A DNA stretch of 33,627 bases. It comes from Peptostreptococcaceae bacterium. GTDB taxonomy: Bacteria; Bacillota; Clostridia; Peptostreptococcales; BM714. The stretch covers positions 1-33,627 of the forward strand of contig JAENWJ010000015.1 in assembly GCA_016649995.1 (NCBI GenBank). Reading direction: 5' to 3'. The notes beneath the pieces were generated by a model. The model ran no database searches, was not told where the DNA came from, and was given only the letters and a program-made list of their open reading frames with translations. The translations under genes and the position numbers were made by a program. Positions 1-7,589 of this stretch are shown one piece after another. The first letter of the stretch is position 1. Every line of letters starts with the position of its first letter.

Positions 1-454
1 ATTCTATCTGTGCCGAAGCCAAAACCTTTGTATAACGCGTAGCGAGACGGTTCTCCTCGATTAAATCGTCGATTATCTCTTCGGAAAAAACCTTTATCGC
101 TTTCTCTGCCAGCCTGAAAAGCTGTTCTCCCCAATATATCTCAAGCCCTTTCCTGAATGGCGAATCAAGAAGAACCTTGTAGTATTTGCTTATTAACCCC
201 TCGTAAACCGGCTCATTTTCATCGAAAAAATTCTGTTCATCTTCATAAAATAAATCCCTTGTGTCTATGGTATTGCGTATGTAACATATCTGAGACACGG
301 ACTCAAATTCCTGCCTCAATATATTAATTTCCTCAATCACGCGATTTTGAGCATCCAATCCATCCGCTTTTTCAAGACAAGATAATTTGCTTTCAAACCT
401 TTCCCCGATTAATTTCATGTCCGGTCTTGTATAATCAATCTCTCCAAATATCAT
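1..454 (-). CDS. M3 family oligoendopeptidase, N-terminal part (runs off the window)
   Basis: The reading frame starts at an ATG at 454, with an AGGGGG ribosome site a few bases upstream, and stays open for 151 codons to the left edge. The opening residues (MIFGEIDYTRPDM) match the typical start of M3-type oligoendopeptidases, which are cytosolic zinc peptidases that cut short peptides. The visible part is the helical N-terminal region, rich in Glu, Lys and Leu. The HExxH zinc motif of the family would lie outside the window, so catalysis cannot be confirmed here. It is transcribed leftward, away from the decayed gene and repeat that follow. Identification rests on the N-terminal pattern only. 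Confidence 0.75.
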   Translation of the reverse strand, partial: MIFGEIDYTRPDMKLIGERFESKLSCLEKADGLDAQNRVIEEINILRQEFESVSQICYIRNTIDTRDLFYEDEQNFFDENEPVYEGLISKYYKVLLDSPFRKGLEIYWGEQLFRLAEKAIKVFSEEIIDDLIEENRLATRYTKVLASAQIE

Positions 455-484
455 CAAAATCCCCCTATCTATTTATGATTTTAT

Positions 485-551
485 GTAACTATTCACTCAC
501 ATTTCTAAAGCAGTTTTAGTACTCGGTTGTGAAATGTGAGTGAACAGTTAC
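485..551. repeat. Long inverted repeat (21-bp arms)
   Basis: Arms 485-505 and 531-551 are reverse complements over 21 bp with a single mismatch, around a 25-nt spacer. No T-run follows on either strand, so a simple intrinsic terminator is unlikely. The right arm lies at the end of the RidA-like remnant. It could be a small mobile hairpin element or a decayed one; no target-site duplication was recognised. Confidence 0.6.
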
Positions 552-777
552 AAAACATCTTACATTGTGGGCCTTAAATGTTTTGTATATTTCCAGACAA
601 AATTCTTTTGTTGGCTTCATTCTGGTTGAAAGAAGAGCCGCCGAAGGTGTTTTAGCGACCATTTCAAGATTATGCGTTGTTTCCTGCGTTAACCTGTCCA
701 CACAAATATGCAGTTTCGTTGAAAACAACAGCCTTGCTCATTCTTATAGACGGCTCGTGTCTAGAAATATCTTTCAT
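530..777 (-). pseudogene. Decayed RidA/YjgF-family gene
   Basis: From an ATG at 777, with an AGGG site upstream, the minus strand reads MKDISRHEPSIRMSKAVVF and continues to a YLCGQV segment. This is the usual N-terminus of a Rid-family protein (a conserved RMSxAVVxNxxxYLxGQV pattern, from memory of the family). The frame then hits a stop near 670. A second frame (about 535-665) carries a further, loosely Rid-like stretch including LLSTRMKPTKEF. The C-terminal barrel strands and the catalytic Arg region are not recognisable, and the end runs into the inverted repeat. RidA proteins hydrolyse reactive enamine/imine intermediates; this copy should be inactive. Confidence 0.55.
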
Positions 778-868
778 GTTAAAATCCCTTTTTTTGTCCA
801 TTATAACACACCTATCCCTTTTTATGAGAAACGGCAACCAAACCGATTTTCAAAATAGCTATGCATAT

Positions 869-898
869 TTGACGCCGCTATGGGTATTCAAGTAATAT
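869..898 (+). promoter_or_regulatory. Sigma-A type promoter for the comFB-family gene
   Basis: TTGACG (869-874) and TAATAT (893-898) are separated by 18 bp. The ribosome site AAGGAG (914-919) and the ATG at 930 follow, so the gene appears to have its own promoter. Confidence 0.5.
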
Positions 899-929
899 GG
901 AATATATACGTAAAAGGAGTGGGTATAAT

Positions 930-1196
930 ATGAAAATGCACAATTACATGGAAGAAGTAGTCGATAAAGTATTGACAGATCATCTGGATGAGGTTTCACA
1001 CATCGCCAATTGCGAAAAATGCCGAAAAGATGTGCTTGCTCTTACATTGAACAATTTGCCCGCCAAATATGTCGTCACAGAAGACGATGAGGTCTACGGA
1101 AAACTCGATGAAATAGAAGAGATGAATATTGAGGAAATAATGAAGGAATTGAAAATCGCAATTGAAATAGTTAACATCTCACCGCTTCACGATTAA
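930..1196 (+). CDS. ComFB family protein
   Basis: An 88-residue protein similar to the late-competence ComFB family. Recognisable parts are the MEEVVDKVL start, the CEKCRKDVLALTLNNLPAKYV core with a paired CxxC, and an acidic helical C-terminus. The ATG at 930 was chosen because AAGGAG ends 10 nt before it; an upstream in-frame codon at 897 has no such site. Firmicute ComFB is encoded in competence loci but its biochemical role is poorly defined; cyanobacterial relatives have been reported to bind cyclic di-GMP (recalled, not shown here). The gene is monocistronic, with its own promoter and a terminator shared with the convergent fab operon. No other competence gene is in the window. Confidence 0.75.
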   Translation: MKMHNYMEEVVDKVLTDHLDEVSHIANCEKCRKDVLALTLNNLPAKYVVTEDDEVYGKLDEIEEMNIEEIMKELKIAIEIVNISPLHD

Positions 1197-1218
1197 AAAC
1201 TTGAATCTACAAGTTCGT

Positions 1219-1258
1219 AGATAAACAAAAGAGTCCAATTGGACTCTTTTGTTTATCT
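1219..1258. terminator. Bidirectional terminator between comFB and fabZ
   Basis: A perfect 40-bp palindrome: AGATAAACAAAAGAGTCCAA followed immediately by its reverse complement. The T-rich outer arms can serve as the U-tract on both strands. The fabZ stop codon (1253-1255) lies inside it, so it ends both convergent units. Confidence 0.8.
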
Positions 1259-1675
1259 TATTGCAAATGTAAGCTCAGCTTCAACAGCAACCTCGCCATC
1301 TACCCTTGCTATCGCCTGACCAAAACCTATGCTTCCCTTCGACTTGACTATGCGTGTTTCCAATGTCAACGTGTCTCCAGGTATTACTTTTCTTCTAAAT
1401 CTTGCTTTCTTTATTCCCCCAAAATACGCAGTTTTGCCTTTGTTTTCCGGTAGGGACAGTATAGCAACAGCACCAACCTGTGCCAAGGCCTCTATTATAA
1501 GCACGCCTGGCATTACATGCTCGTCGGGAAAATGCCCCTGAAAAAAATATTCGTTGACGGTTACATTCTTTATTCCCTTGGCATATACACCTTCTTCAAT
1601 TTCATTGATTCTATCAATAAGCAAAAACGGATATCGGTGGGGAATAATTTCCATTATTTGGTTTGAATTTAGCAT
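1253..1675 (-). CDS. fabZ: 3-hydroxyacyl-ACP dehydratase FabZ
   Basis: A 140-residue hotdog-fold dehydratase that removes water from 3-hydroxyacyl-ACP to give trans-2-enoyl-ACP, the third step of each elongation cycle. The conserved [11 protein letters not shown] segment (residues 12-22), catalytic His48 in GHFP and catalytic Glu62 in the IEALAQ helix are present. Length is normal for FabZ. It is the last gene of the operon, 11 nt after fabF, and its stop lies in the terminator palindrome. FabZ normally makes no cis double bond, although Enterococcus has a FabZ-like isomerase (FabN); nothing in this short sequence lets me call it FabN. Confidence 0.95.
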   Translation of the reverse strand: MLNSNQIMEIIPHRYPFLLIDRINEIEEGVYAKGIKNVTVNEYFFQGHFPDEHVMPGVLIIEALAQVGAVAILSLPENKGKTAYFGGIKKARFRRKVIPGDTLTLETRIVKSKGSIGFGQAIARVDGEVAVEAELTFAIR

Positions 1676-1685
1676 AGCATTCCTC

Positions 1686-2924
1686 CTACTCGTTCCATTT
1701 TTTAAGAATTATTGATGCGTTGTGCCCTCCAAAACCCAGTGAATTGGAAAGCGCGTATGAAAGCTCCTTCTCGCGTCCCTTGCCGGGAACATAATCAAGG
1801 TCGCATTCGGGATCCGCTTTTAAAAGACCGGCCGTAGCAGGAATAAATCCCTCTTCGAGAGCCTTGATGCAAATAATCGCCTCAATAGCTCCTGCGGCTC
1901 CAAGCATGTGGCCTGTCATTGACTTTGTGGAGCTTACCGGTATATCCCTCGCGGCTTCGCCAAATGTCGTTTTAATTGCCTGCGTTTCAAATTTATCATT
2001 GTAGGGTGTGCTTGTACCGTGTGCGTTGATGTATGATATATCCGAAGGCTTGATTCCCGCTTCTTCTATGGCAAGCTTCATTGCTCTAGCCCCGCCTTCT
2101 CCTCCAGGAGCCGGCGCAGTTATGTGGTGGGCGTCGCATGTGAATCCGTAGCCTACTATTTCTCCGTATATTTTTGCGTTTCGCGCCTTAGCATGTTCCA
2201 GAGTCTCAAGGACCATCATCCCGGATCCCTCGGCCATTACAAATCCATCCCTCTCCACATCAAAAGGTATGGAAGCTCGCGCAGGATCGTTTTTGGTAGA
2301 CAGCGCTGTCATAGCCTCGAATCCGGCTACCCCGAGAAGTGTAACTGCTGCCTCTGTTCCTCCCGCAACTATAATATCGGCATATCCATGCTGCAAATTC
2401 CTGAAAGCCTCTCCAACAGCGTTTGTGCCCGACGCGCACGCCGTCACCACTGTATTGCAAAGCCCTTTTGCTCCCAACGCTATGGCAACGTTTCCAGCCG
2501 CCATGTTTATAATAGACATGGGTATGAAGAAAGGAGATACCCTCTTGGGTCCTCTATTTATTAATTTTCCTGCCTGCTCCTCGATAGTACCGAGGCCTCC
2601 AATACCGGATCCCACTATTACTCCCATTCGTTCCGGATTGTACGGTGATTCTTTAAGCCCAGAGTCTTCAAACGCCTGCTTGGAAGCCGCTATTGCAAAC
2701 TGCGTGTATCTGTCCATTCGCTTGGCTTCCTTCTTGTCAATATATTCAACCGGATCGAATCCTTTGACCTCTCCGGCCACCTTCACCTTTATTTCATCCG
2801 TATTGAAATGGGTTATAAAATCTATTCCCGGCGCAGTTTCTCTTATGCTTTCCCAAAGGCTATCAACATCGTTTCCGATGGGAGATACTGCTCCCATCCC
2901 TGTAATAACAACTCTCTTTTTCAT
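1686..2924 (-). CDS. fabF: Beta-ketoacyl-ACP synthase II FabF
   Basis: A 412-residue condensing enzyme that joins malonyl-ACP to a growing acyl-ACP. The Cys-His-His triad is visible: Cys163 in [10 protein letters not shown], His302 in [12 protein letters not shown] and His339 in TGHMLGAAG, with Lys334 nearby. This matches E. coli FabF almost residue for residue in position. The ATG at 2924 was chosen because the AAGGGGG site (2931-2937) ends 6 nt upstream; another in-frame ATG at 2930 abuts that site directly. It follows fabG by about 11 nt in the operon. In bacteria without FabB, FabF also elongates cis-unsaturated intermediates, which matters for the FabX-like gene at 7590. Confidence 0.95.
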   Translation of the reverse strand: MKKRVVITGMGAVSPIGNDVDSLWESIRETAPGIDFITHFNTDEIKVKVAGEVKGFDPVEYIDKKEAKRMDRYTQFAIAASKQAFEDSGLKESPYNPERMGVIVGSGIGGLGTIEEQAGKLINRGPKRVSPFFIPMSIINMAAGNVAIALGAKGLCNTVVTACASGTNAVGEAFRNLQHGYADIIVAGGTEAAVTLLGVAGFEAMTALSTKNDPARASIPFDVERDGFVMAEGSGMMVLETLEHAKARNAKIYGEIVGYGFTCDAHHITAPAPGGEGGARAMKLAIEEAGIKPSDISYINAHGTSTPYNDKFETQAIKTTFGEAARDIPVSSTKSMTGHMLGAAGAIEAIICIKALEEGFIPATAGLLKADPECDLDYVPGKGREKELSYALSNSLGFGGHNASIILKKWNE

Positions 2925-2935
2925 ATTCATCCCCC

Positions 2936-3676
2936 TTACATTACCATTCCGCCGTCGACATTAAGCACTTGCCCGGTAACATAGGCAGCCGCATCCGAAA
3001 CTAGAAAAGCAACAGCCTCGGCGATGTCCTCAGGCGAACCCAATCGTCCGAGAGGTATTCCCGAAAGCATTCCTTCTCCCGCTTTTTCAACCAGATCCTT
3101 TGTCATATCCGTTTCAATGAATCCCGGAGCAACCGCGTTTACGGTTATGTTTCTTGCGGCCAGTTCCCTCGCTGCGGATTTTGTCATTCCAATAACTCCG
3201 GCCTTTGATGCCGAATAATTTATCTGTCCCGCGTTTCCTGTCACGCCTACAACCGAAGCCATGTTAACAATCTTTCCGGACCTTTGCTTCATCATAATTT
3301 TAGCGGCATGCTTAATGCAATTATAGCTGCCCTTAAGATTAACGCGTATGACAGAGTCAAAGTCCTCTTCTTTCATTTGAATTATAAGTTTATCCCTGGT
3401 TATTCCGGCATTGTTAACCAATATGTCCAAAGACCCGAATGTATCCTTTGCAATCTTCATCAGTTCTTTGGCCTCATCCGAATTTGAAATATCGCCTTTG
3501 GCTTTTACAGCCTTTATGCCTTCCTTTTCAAGAGCCTCAAGCAATGTGTCCATAGCCTCGTCGTTGCTTCTGTAGTTTAGCACCAGGTTTGCTCCGGCCT
3601 TTCCGAGACGTATTGCCACAGCCTTCCCTATTCCCCTGCTTGCTCCCGTGATTACAGCCGTTTTCCCCTTCAACAT
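2936..3676 (-). CDS. fabG: 3-oxoacyl-ACP reductase FabG
   Basis: A 246-residue short-chain dehydrogenase that reduces 3-ketoacyl-ACP with NADPH. It has the Rossmann TGASRGIG motif at the N-terminus, NNAG (residues 88-91), and the catalytic Ser141, Tyr154 and Lys158 (YSASK). Length and motif positions are typical. Its ATG overlaps the end of fabD by 7 nt, indicating translational coupling. The only upstream purine-rich sequence (ATAAGG) is very close to the start. Confidence 0.95.
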   Translation of the reverse strand: MLKGKTAVITGASRGIGKAVAIRLGKAGANLVLNYRSNDEAMDTLLEALEKEGIKAVKAKGDISNSDEAKELMKIAKDTFGSLDILVNNAGITRDKLIIQMKEEDFDSVIRVNLKGSYNCIKHAAKIMMKQRSGKIVNMASVVGVTGNAGQINYSASKAGVIGMTKSAARELAARNITVNAVAPGFIETDMTKDLVEKAGEGMLSGIPLGRLGSPEDIAEAVAFLVSDAAAYVTGQVLNVDGGMVM

Positions 3677-4692
3677 GCCTTATCACCTATCTTTACATTT
3701 TTTTTTGTGGTCAAACGGTTAATGCTTCTGATTGTCACATTCATCTTCGGCGAAAGCATTTCTACCGCTTTTTCGAGGGACTTGACATCCTCTATGTTGA
3801 CTATTCTCAATTTCACATTTTCTTTCTTGCCGATTTTCTTTATGAATCCTGTCAGGGTCTTGCCCGGACCTATTTCAACAAAGGTGTCTACTCCGTCGTT
3901 AATCATTCTCTGTATGCTTCTTTCCCATTGAACCGGCTTCATTACCTGGTTTTTGAGTATGTCCTTTATATGGTCCTTGTTTTCTATATAATCCGCGAAA
4001 ACATTGGAGATAAGGGGAATATTTAATTCCTTGAAATCTATATTCTTGAGTTCCTCGGCAAGCCTATCGGCGGCCGGTTTCAGCATTGAGGTATGAAATG
4101 GTGCGCTTACCTTTAATGGAGCTACAAGCTTTGCGCCCTTTTCCATAGCAATAGCAGACGCCCTTTTCACAGCTTCGATTTCCCCGCCTATGACAATCTG
4201 CCCCGGACAATTGAAATTAGCGCATTCAACAATCCCGTACTCCTTGGCTTCATTTACAGCTTCCTGGACTTTTTCCTCGTCAAGGCCTATTATGGCAGCC
4301 ATTGTTCCCTTACCTTCGGGTACGGCCTCCTGCATGTATCTACCGCGTTTCTTTACAAGCTTCACTGCAACCGCGAAGGCAAGTGCTCCCGCTGCCACCA
4401 ATGCCGTATATTCTCCTAGGCTAAGACCGGCTACCACATCGGGTTTAAGCCCCTTTTCCTCCGCAGCCCTAAGTGCGGCCATGCTTGTGGTCAGAACTGC
4501 CGGCTGTGTATTTTCTGTAAGATTAAGTTCCTCTTGGTTTCCTTCGGTTACCATCTTGGTCAAATCCATATCCAAGGCATTATCGGCCTCGTCAAATACA
4601 TCCTTGCTGCTCTTGAATTTTTCTATAAGGTCTTTTCCCATGCCAATGTATTGAGAACCCTGCCCTGAAAATAAAAATCCTATTTTGCCCAT
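3670..4692 (-). CDS. fabD: Malonyl-CoA:ACP transacylase FabD
   Basis: Transfers malonyl from CoA to acyl carrier protein, supplying the extender unit. GQGSQ near the N-terminus, nucleophile Ser91 in GLSLGEY, Arg117, catalytic His200 in APFHTSM and the EIGPGKTL motif are all visible. The residue before the nucleophile loop is Leu (GLSLG rather than GHSLG). The protein has 340 residues, about 30 more than usual, because of a basic C-terminal tail that reaches into fabG. A strong AGGAGG lies upstream of the ATG. It follows fabK by about 12 nt. Confidence 0.93.
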   Translation of the reverse strand: MGKIGFLFSGQGSQYIGMGKDLIEKFKSSKDVFDEADNALDMDLTKMVTEGNQEELNLTENTQPAVLTTSMAALRAAEEKGLKPDVVAGLSLGEYTALVAAGALAFAVAVKLVKKRGRYMQEAVPEGKGTMAAIIGLDEEKVQEAVNEAKEYGIVECANFNCPGQIVIGGEIEAVKRASAIAMEKGAKLVAPLKVSAPFHTSMLKPAADRLAEELKNIDFKELNIPLISNVFADYIENKDHIKDILKNQVMKPVQWERSIQRMINDGVDTFVEIGPGKTLTGFIKKIGKKENVKLRIVNIEDVKSLEKAVEMLSPKMNVTIRSINRLTTKKNVKIGDKAC

Positions 4693-4704
4693 GTAGATTA
4701 CCTC

Positions 4705-5649
4705 CTAAATGTTTAAATCCTTTGCATCATCAAGGAGATTCTTAAGCTCTCCAAACATCTCCTCAATTATTTCCAAGGCCGTCTGCTCGCGTTTTACGAG
4801 TCCGGCAATCTGTCCGCTCATGATAGAGCCCATGGACACATCCCCCAGGCAGGCAGCTTTGTGCAAGGCTCCCCTCCCGAGTTCTTCGTATTTTTCCGCA
4901 GGAGCAAACTCTTTATCCATCTTCTTGTACATCCTTGCAAGCTTGTTCTTTAGAACACGAACCGGGTGTCCCGTCGATCTTCCAGTCACAAGTGTGTCTA
5001 TGTCCTTGGCTTCTAGTATTTTCTTCTTATAGTTCTCATGGACATTGCATTCCCTCGCCACTAGAAAACGAGTTCCAACCTGAACACCTGAAGCCCCCAT
5101 CATGAATGCAGCTGCAATTCCTCTTCCGTCGGCAATTCCCCCGGCAGCTACAACCGGAATATTAACAGCATCCACAACCTGGGGCAAAAGACACATTGTG
5201 GTCAGCTCACCTATATGTCCGCCCGCCTCTGTCCCCTCTGCAATTAGTGCGTCAACACCTGTGGATTCCATTCGCCTGGCCAATCCTACCGAAGGCACTA
5301 CAGGAATTATCGTAACATCGTTTTCACGCCATCTTTTGATGTATTTTCCAGGGTTTCCGGCTCCGGTAACTATGACCTTAACCTTTTCCTCCCATACAAC
5401 CTCGGCCACCTCTTCTACAAAGGGACTAAGGAGCATGACGTTAACCCCGAAGGGTTTATCCGTCAGGGTTTTCGCTTTTCTTATTTCTTTCTTTACCCAG
5501 TCACCGGGGGCGTTCCCCGCGGCTATTATCCCCAATCCTCCAGCGTTTGAAACGGCCGCAGCCAGTTCCGCGTCTGAAATCCAAGCCATTCCTCCCTGGA
5601 TTATAGGGTACTCTATTCCAAGCAAATCCTTGAATTTTTTCTTTGCCAT
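4705..5649 (-). CDS. fabK: FMN-dependent enoyl-ACP reductase II FabK
   Basis: A 314-residue TIM-barrel flavoprotein that reduces trans-2-enoyl-ACP, closing the elongation cycle in place of FabI. Visible features are the N-terminal PIIQGGMAW segment, VTGAGNP, catalytic His145 in EAGGHIGE, and a phosphate-binding C-terminal half (GASGVQVGTRF). The ATG at 5649 has GGGGAGG 5 nt upstream; a TTG one codon earlier is less likely. Its position between acpP and fabD is the same as in streptococcal fab clusters. It lacks the C-terminal cysteine motif of the paralogue at 7590, which argues for different chemistry in the two proteins. Confidence 0.93.
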   Translation of the reverse strand: MAKKKFKDLLGIEYPIIQGGMAWISDAELAAAVSNAGGLGIIAAGNAPGDWVKKEIRKAKTLTDKPFGVNVMLLSPFVEEVAEVVWEEKVKVIVTGAGNPGKYIKRWRENDVTIIPVVPSVGLARRMESTGVDALIAEGTEAGGHIGELTTMCLLPQVVDAVNIPVVAAGGIADGRGIAAAFMMGASGVQVGTRFLVARECNVHENYKKKILEAKDIDTLVTGRSTGHPVRVLKNKLARMYKKMDKEFAPAEKYEELGRGALHKAACLGDVSMGSIMSGQIAGLVKREQTALEIIEEMFGELKNLLDDAKDLNI

Positions 5650-5685
5650 CAATACCTCCCCTTTCCAGAGTATGCCTCTGATGGA

Positions 5686-5913
5686 TTATTTATTCGCTTC
5701 AACGTAACGGACAATGTCACCGACCGTCAGCATCTTTTCAGCAACTTCTTCTTCAACCTCGATTTCGAATGCCTCTTCTACAGCCATTACAACTTGTACT
5801 ACGTCCAATGAATCAGCATCCAAATCGTCCTTTATATTGCTTTCCATGGAAACCTCTTCTGCCTCCACGCCTAATTCTTCAACTAAAATTTCCTTCACCT
5901 TTTCAAATACCAT
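5686..5913 (-). CDS. acpP: Acyl carrier protein
   Basis: A 75-residue, strongly acidic four-helix protein with the DADSLD motif. Ser35 is the expected 4'-phosphopantetheine site. It carries acyl chains between all enzymes of this operon. GGAGG precedes the ATG with normal spacing. It sits between fabH and fabK, as in other fabT-type clusters. Confidence 0.96.
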   Translation of the reverse strand: MVFEKVKEILVEELGVEAEEVSMESNIKDDLDADSLDVVQVVMAVEEAFEIEVEEEVAEKMLTVGDIVRYVEANK

Positions 5914-5943
5914 TATAATTTCCTCCTTGTCTTTTTATCAGTT

Positions 5944-6924
5944 TTAATTTAATTGCCATTCAACGAGTGCAGCGCCCCATGTGAGCCCTCCTCCGAAACC
6001 TACAAAAATAAGCTTGTCGCCTTTTTCAAGCAAACCCTTTTTAGCCATTTCATTCAATGCTATAGGTATGCTGGCAGACGATGTATTTCCGAATCTTTCA
6101 AGATTAACATAGAATTTTTCTTTGTCGAATTTCATTTTATTTGCAACATACTCGAACATCCTGTTATTCGCCTGATGGGGTACAATATACTTGACATCAC
6201 CCAAATTGATCCCCATACCATCTAGTACATCATTCAAGGCTTTCCTCATTATACGAGTAGCGAATTTGAAAATTTCCTTGCCATTCATTTGAAGATAGTT
6301 CTCGCCTGTTTCCGGCGTTTCCATGAAAGGATTCGAAACATTTCTCGATTTTGAAATCAGATTGCCTTCTATATCGCCCTTTGAACCGATGACAGTATTA
6401 AGGATGCCGGTCTTTTGCGAAGCCTCTAGTACAACAGCGCCCGCTCCGTCTCCGAAGAGCACGCAGGTGTTCCTATCTTTCCAGTCTATTACCTTGGACA
6501 TGACTTCTGAACTGACCACCAAAATTTTCTTGGCCTTCCCAGCCTTTATAAAACTATCCGCCACATCAAGCCCGAAAAGAAATCCCGAGCAGGCTGCCGA
6601 TATATCAAATGCCACTGCATTCTTCGCTCCAAGCCGCCTTTGCACCAAACAAGCCGTAGCAGGCGTAAAATAATCCGGTGTCAGTGTGGAAAGAATAATC
6701 ATATCCAATTCCTCCGGCTTGATGCCTGCGTTTTCAAGCGCCGCTTCCGATGCCTTGAGAGCCAAATCCGAAGTATTTTCCCCTGTAGTTATTCTTCTTT
6801 CCTTTATACCTGTTCGAGTTCTAATCCACTCATCATTTGTTTCGACAAGCTCGGACAACATATGGTTGTCTACAATTTTTTCAGGAACATAAGTGCCCGT
6901 GCCAATAATGCTGGCGTAATTCAT
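5944..6924 (-). CDS. fabH: Beta-ketoacyl-ACP synthase III FabH
   Basis: A 326-residue enzyme that condenses a short acyl-CoA with malonyl-ACP to start fatty-acid synthesis. The triad Cys112 (AACSGFLFG), His250 (PHQANNRM) and Asn280 (GNTSSAS) is intact. The ATG at 6924 with AAAGGGG upstream is preferred over a TTG one codon earlier. It lies 14 nt after the MarR-family regulator, so regulator and enzymes share a transcript. Confidence 0.95.
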   Translation of the reverse strand: MNYASIIGTGTYVPEKIVDNHMLSELVETNDEWIRTRTGIKERRITTGENTSDLALKASEAALENAGIKPEELDMIILSTLTPDYFTPATACLVQRRLGAKNAVAFDISAACSGFLFGLDVADSFIKAGKAKKILVVSSEVMSKVIDWKDRNTCVLFGDGAGAVVLEASQKTGILNTVIGSKGDIEGNLISKSRNVSNPFMETPETGENYLQMNGKEIFKFATRIMRKALNDVLDGMGINLGDVKYIVPHQANNRMFEYVANKMKFDKEKFYVNLERFGNTSSASIPIALNEMAKKGLLEKGDKLIFVGFGGGLTWGAALVEWQLN

Positions 6925-6938
6925 CAAGTCACCCCTTT

Positions 6939-7388
6939 CTATTTGTCAGCTTGATATTTCTTAGTAAAATACTTGTTAAGATTTTCAAGAGCATTTATTA
7001 GCTGTTTGTCATCTTGGATTTTCAAATCCTCCATAACCCCATTCACCATGCCTTCGTGGAAATTGGCATGCATAAGATATGCTTCCTTGCCTTTGTTCGT
7101 CAGCTTTATCTCGACGATTCGTCGATCCTCCTGGTTCTTGTTTCTCTCTACATAATCCTTCTTTACAAGCCTGTTGATGGATGTAGTCAAGGTACCTATT
7201 GTTATACCCAGTTTTTTTGCCACCGTGCTCATCGATTGGGGCTTCCCCAAACCGATTTGCTCAATTGTATGCATCTCCGTCATGGACAAAAGGCAACCCA
7301 TGCGCTTCAATTCCTTTTCCTCTATATTGAGTATATTTCGAAATAGCTCAACCAGTATCTTATTTAAGACCTTTGCGGTATCTGACAC
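6939..7388 (-). CDS. MarR-family regulator, FabT-like
   Basis: A 149-residue winged-helix protein with MarR features: dimerisation helices at both ends, a recognition region (STVAKKLGITIGTLTTSINR) and a wing ending RRIVEIKLTNKGKEAY. It starts at a GTG with GGGAGG upstream. It is the first gene of the fab operon, the position of FabT in streptococci. Streptococcal FabT represses fab genes using long-chain acyl-ACP as corepressor (family knowledge). Three copies of an ACTTTGA-N3-TCAAAGT-type palindrome in the upstream region resemble the FabT site as I remember it, so autoregulation and control of both transcription units is likely. The ligand is inferred. Confidence 0.85.
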   Translation of the reverse strand: MSDTAKVLNKILVELFRNILNIEEKELKRMGCLLSMTEMHTIEQIGLGKPQSMSTVAKKLGITIGTLTTSINRLVKKDYVERNKNQEDRRIVEIKLTNKGKEAYLMHANFHEGMVNGVMEDLKIQDDKQLINALENLNKYFTKKYQADK

Positions 7389-7427
7389 AATCCTTCACCT
7401 CCCGGATTATTATTTCGAGCAATTATT

Positions 7428-7444
7428 GCTTTGACTTTCAAAAC
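7428..7444. promoter_or_regulatory. FabT-like operator, site 1
   Basis: GCTTTGACTTTCAAAAC: a slightly degenerate copy of the palindrome at 7451. Its centre is 23 bp away, about two helical turns, and it lies downstream of the leftward promoter. It could support cooperative repression of the fab operon. Confidence 0.6.
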
Positions 7445-7450
7445 ATTATT

Positions 7451-7467
7451 ACTTTGACTTTCAAAGT
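7451..7467. promoter_or_regulatory. FabT-like operator, site 2 (on the fab operon promoter)
   Basis: ACTTTGACTTTCAAAGT: 7-bp arms perfectly symmetric around a 3-bp spacer. It overlaps the -10 element of the leftward promoter (7465-7470) and the expected start point. Confidence 0.75.
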
Positions 7468-7493
7468 ATATAACGGATCAAATACTTTGTCAA
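7465..7493 (-). promoter_or_regulatory. Promoter of the marR-fab operon
   Basis: On the minus strand, TTGACA (7493-7488) and TATACT (7470-7465) are separated by exactly 17 bp. The -10 hexamer shares bases with operator site 2. The GTG start of the regulator is about 77 bp downstream. Confidence 0.8.
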
Positions 7494-7514
7494 TATTTTT
7501 AAATTTCGCAAAGG

Positions 7515-7543
7515 TTGACAGAAAAACACCTTTTGATTATACT
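7515..7543 (+). promoter_or_regulatory. Promoter of the FabX-like gene
   Basis: TTGACA (7515-7520) and TATACT (7538-7543) with exactly 17 bp between them, a near-consensus sigma-A promoter. Operator site 3 overlaps the -10, giving the same geometry as the divergent fab promoter. Confidence 0.8.
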
Positions 7544-7557
7544 TTGAATATCAAAGC
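7541..7557. promoter_or_regulatory. FabT-like operator, site 3 (on the FabX-like gene promoter)
   Basis: ACTTTGAATATCAAAGC: the same palindrome as site 2 with one arm-end mismatch. It covers the end of the -10 and the start point of the rightward promoter, and links the gene at 7590 to the regulator of the fab operon. Confidence 0.7.
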
Positions 7558-7589
7558 ATTAAAACCCATTTGAAAAGGAGACATTAAAT

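Noticed and set aside
2269-2964. Long open frame on the plus strand antisense to fabF
   Set aside because: It lies fully opposite a certain fabF, has no ribosome site, and its Ser/Pro/Thr-rich composition is typical of a shadow frame.
4420-4430. FabD nucleophile loop GLSLG instead of GHSLG as a damaged site
   Set aside because: The Ser, Arg and His catalytic residues are intact and I recall the same variation in other clostridial FabD proteins.
5102-5707. Open frame of about 200 codons antisense to fabK
   Set aside because: Shadow of fabK's codon pattern; no ribosome site and no protein-like motifs.
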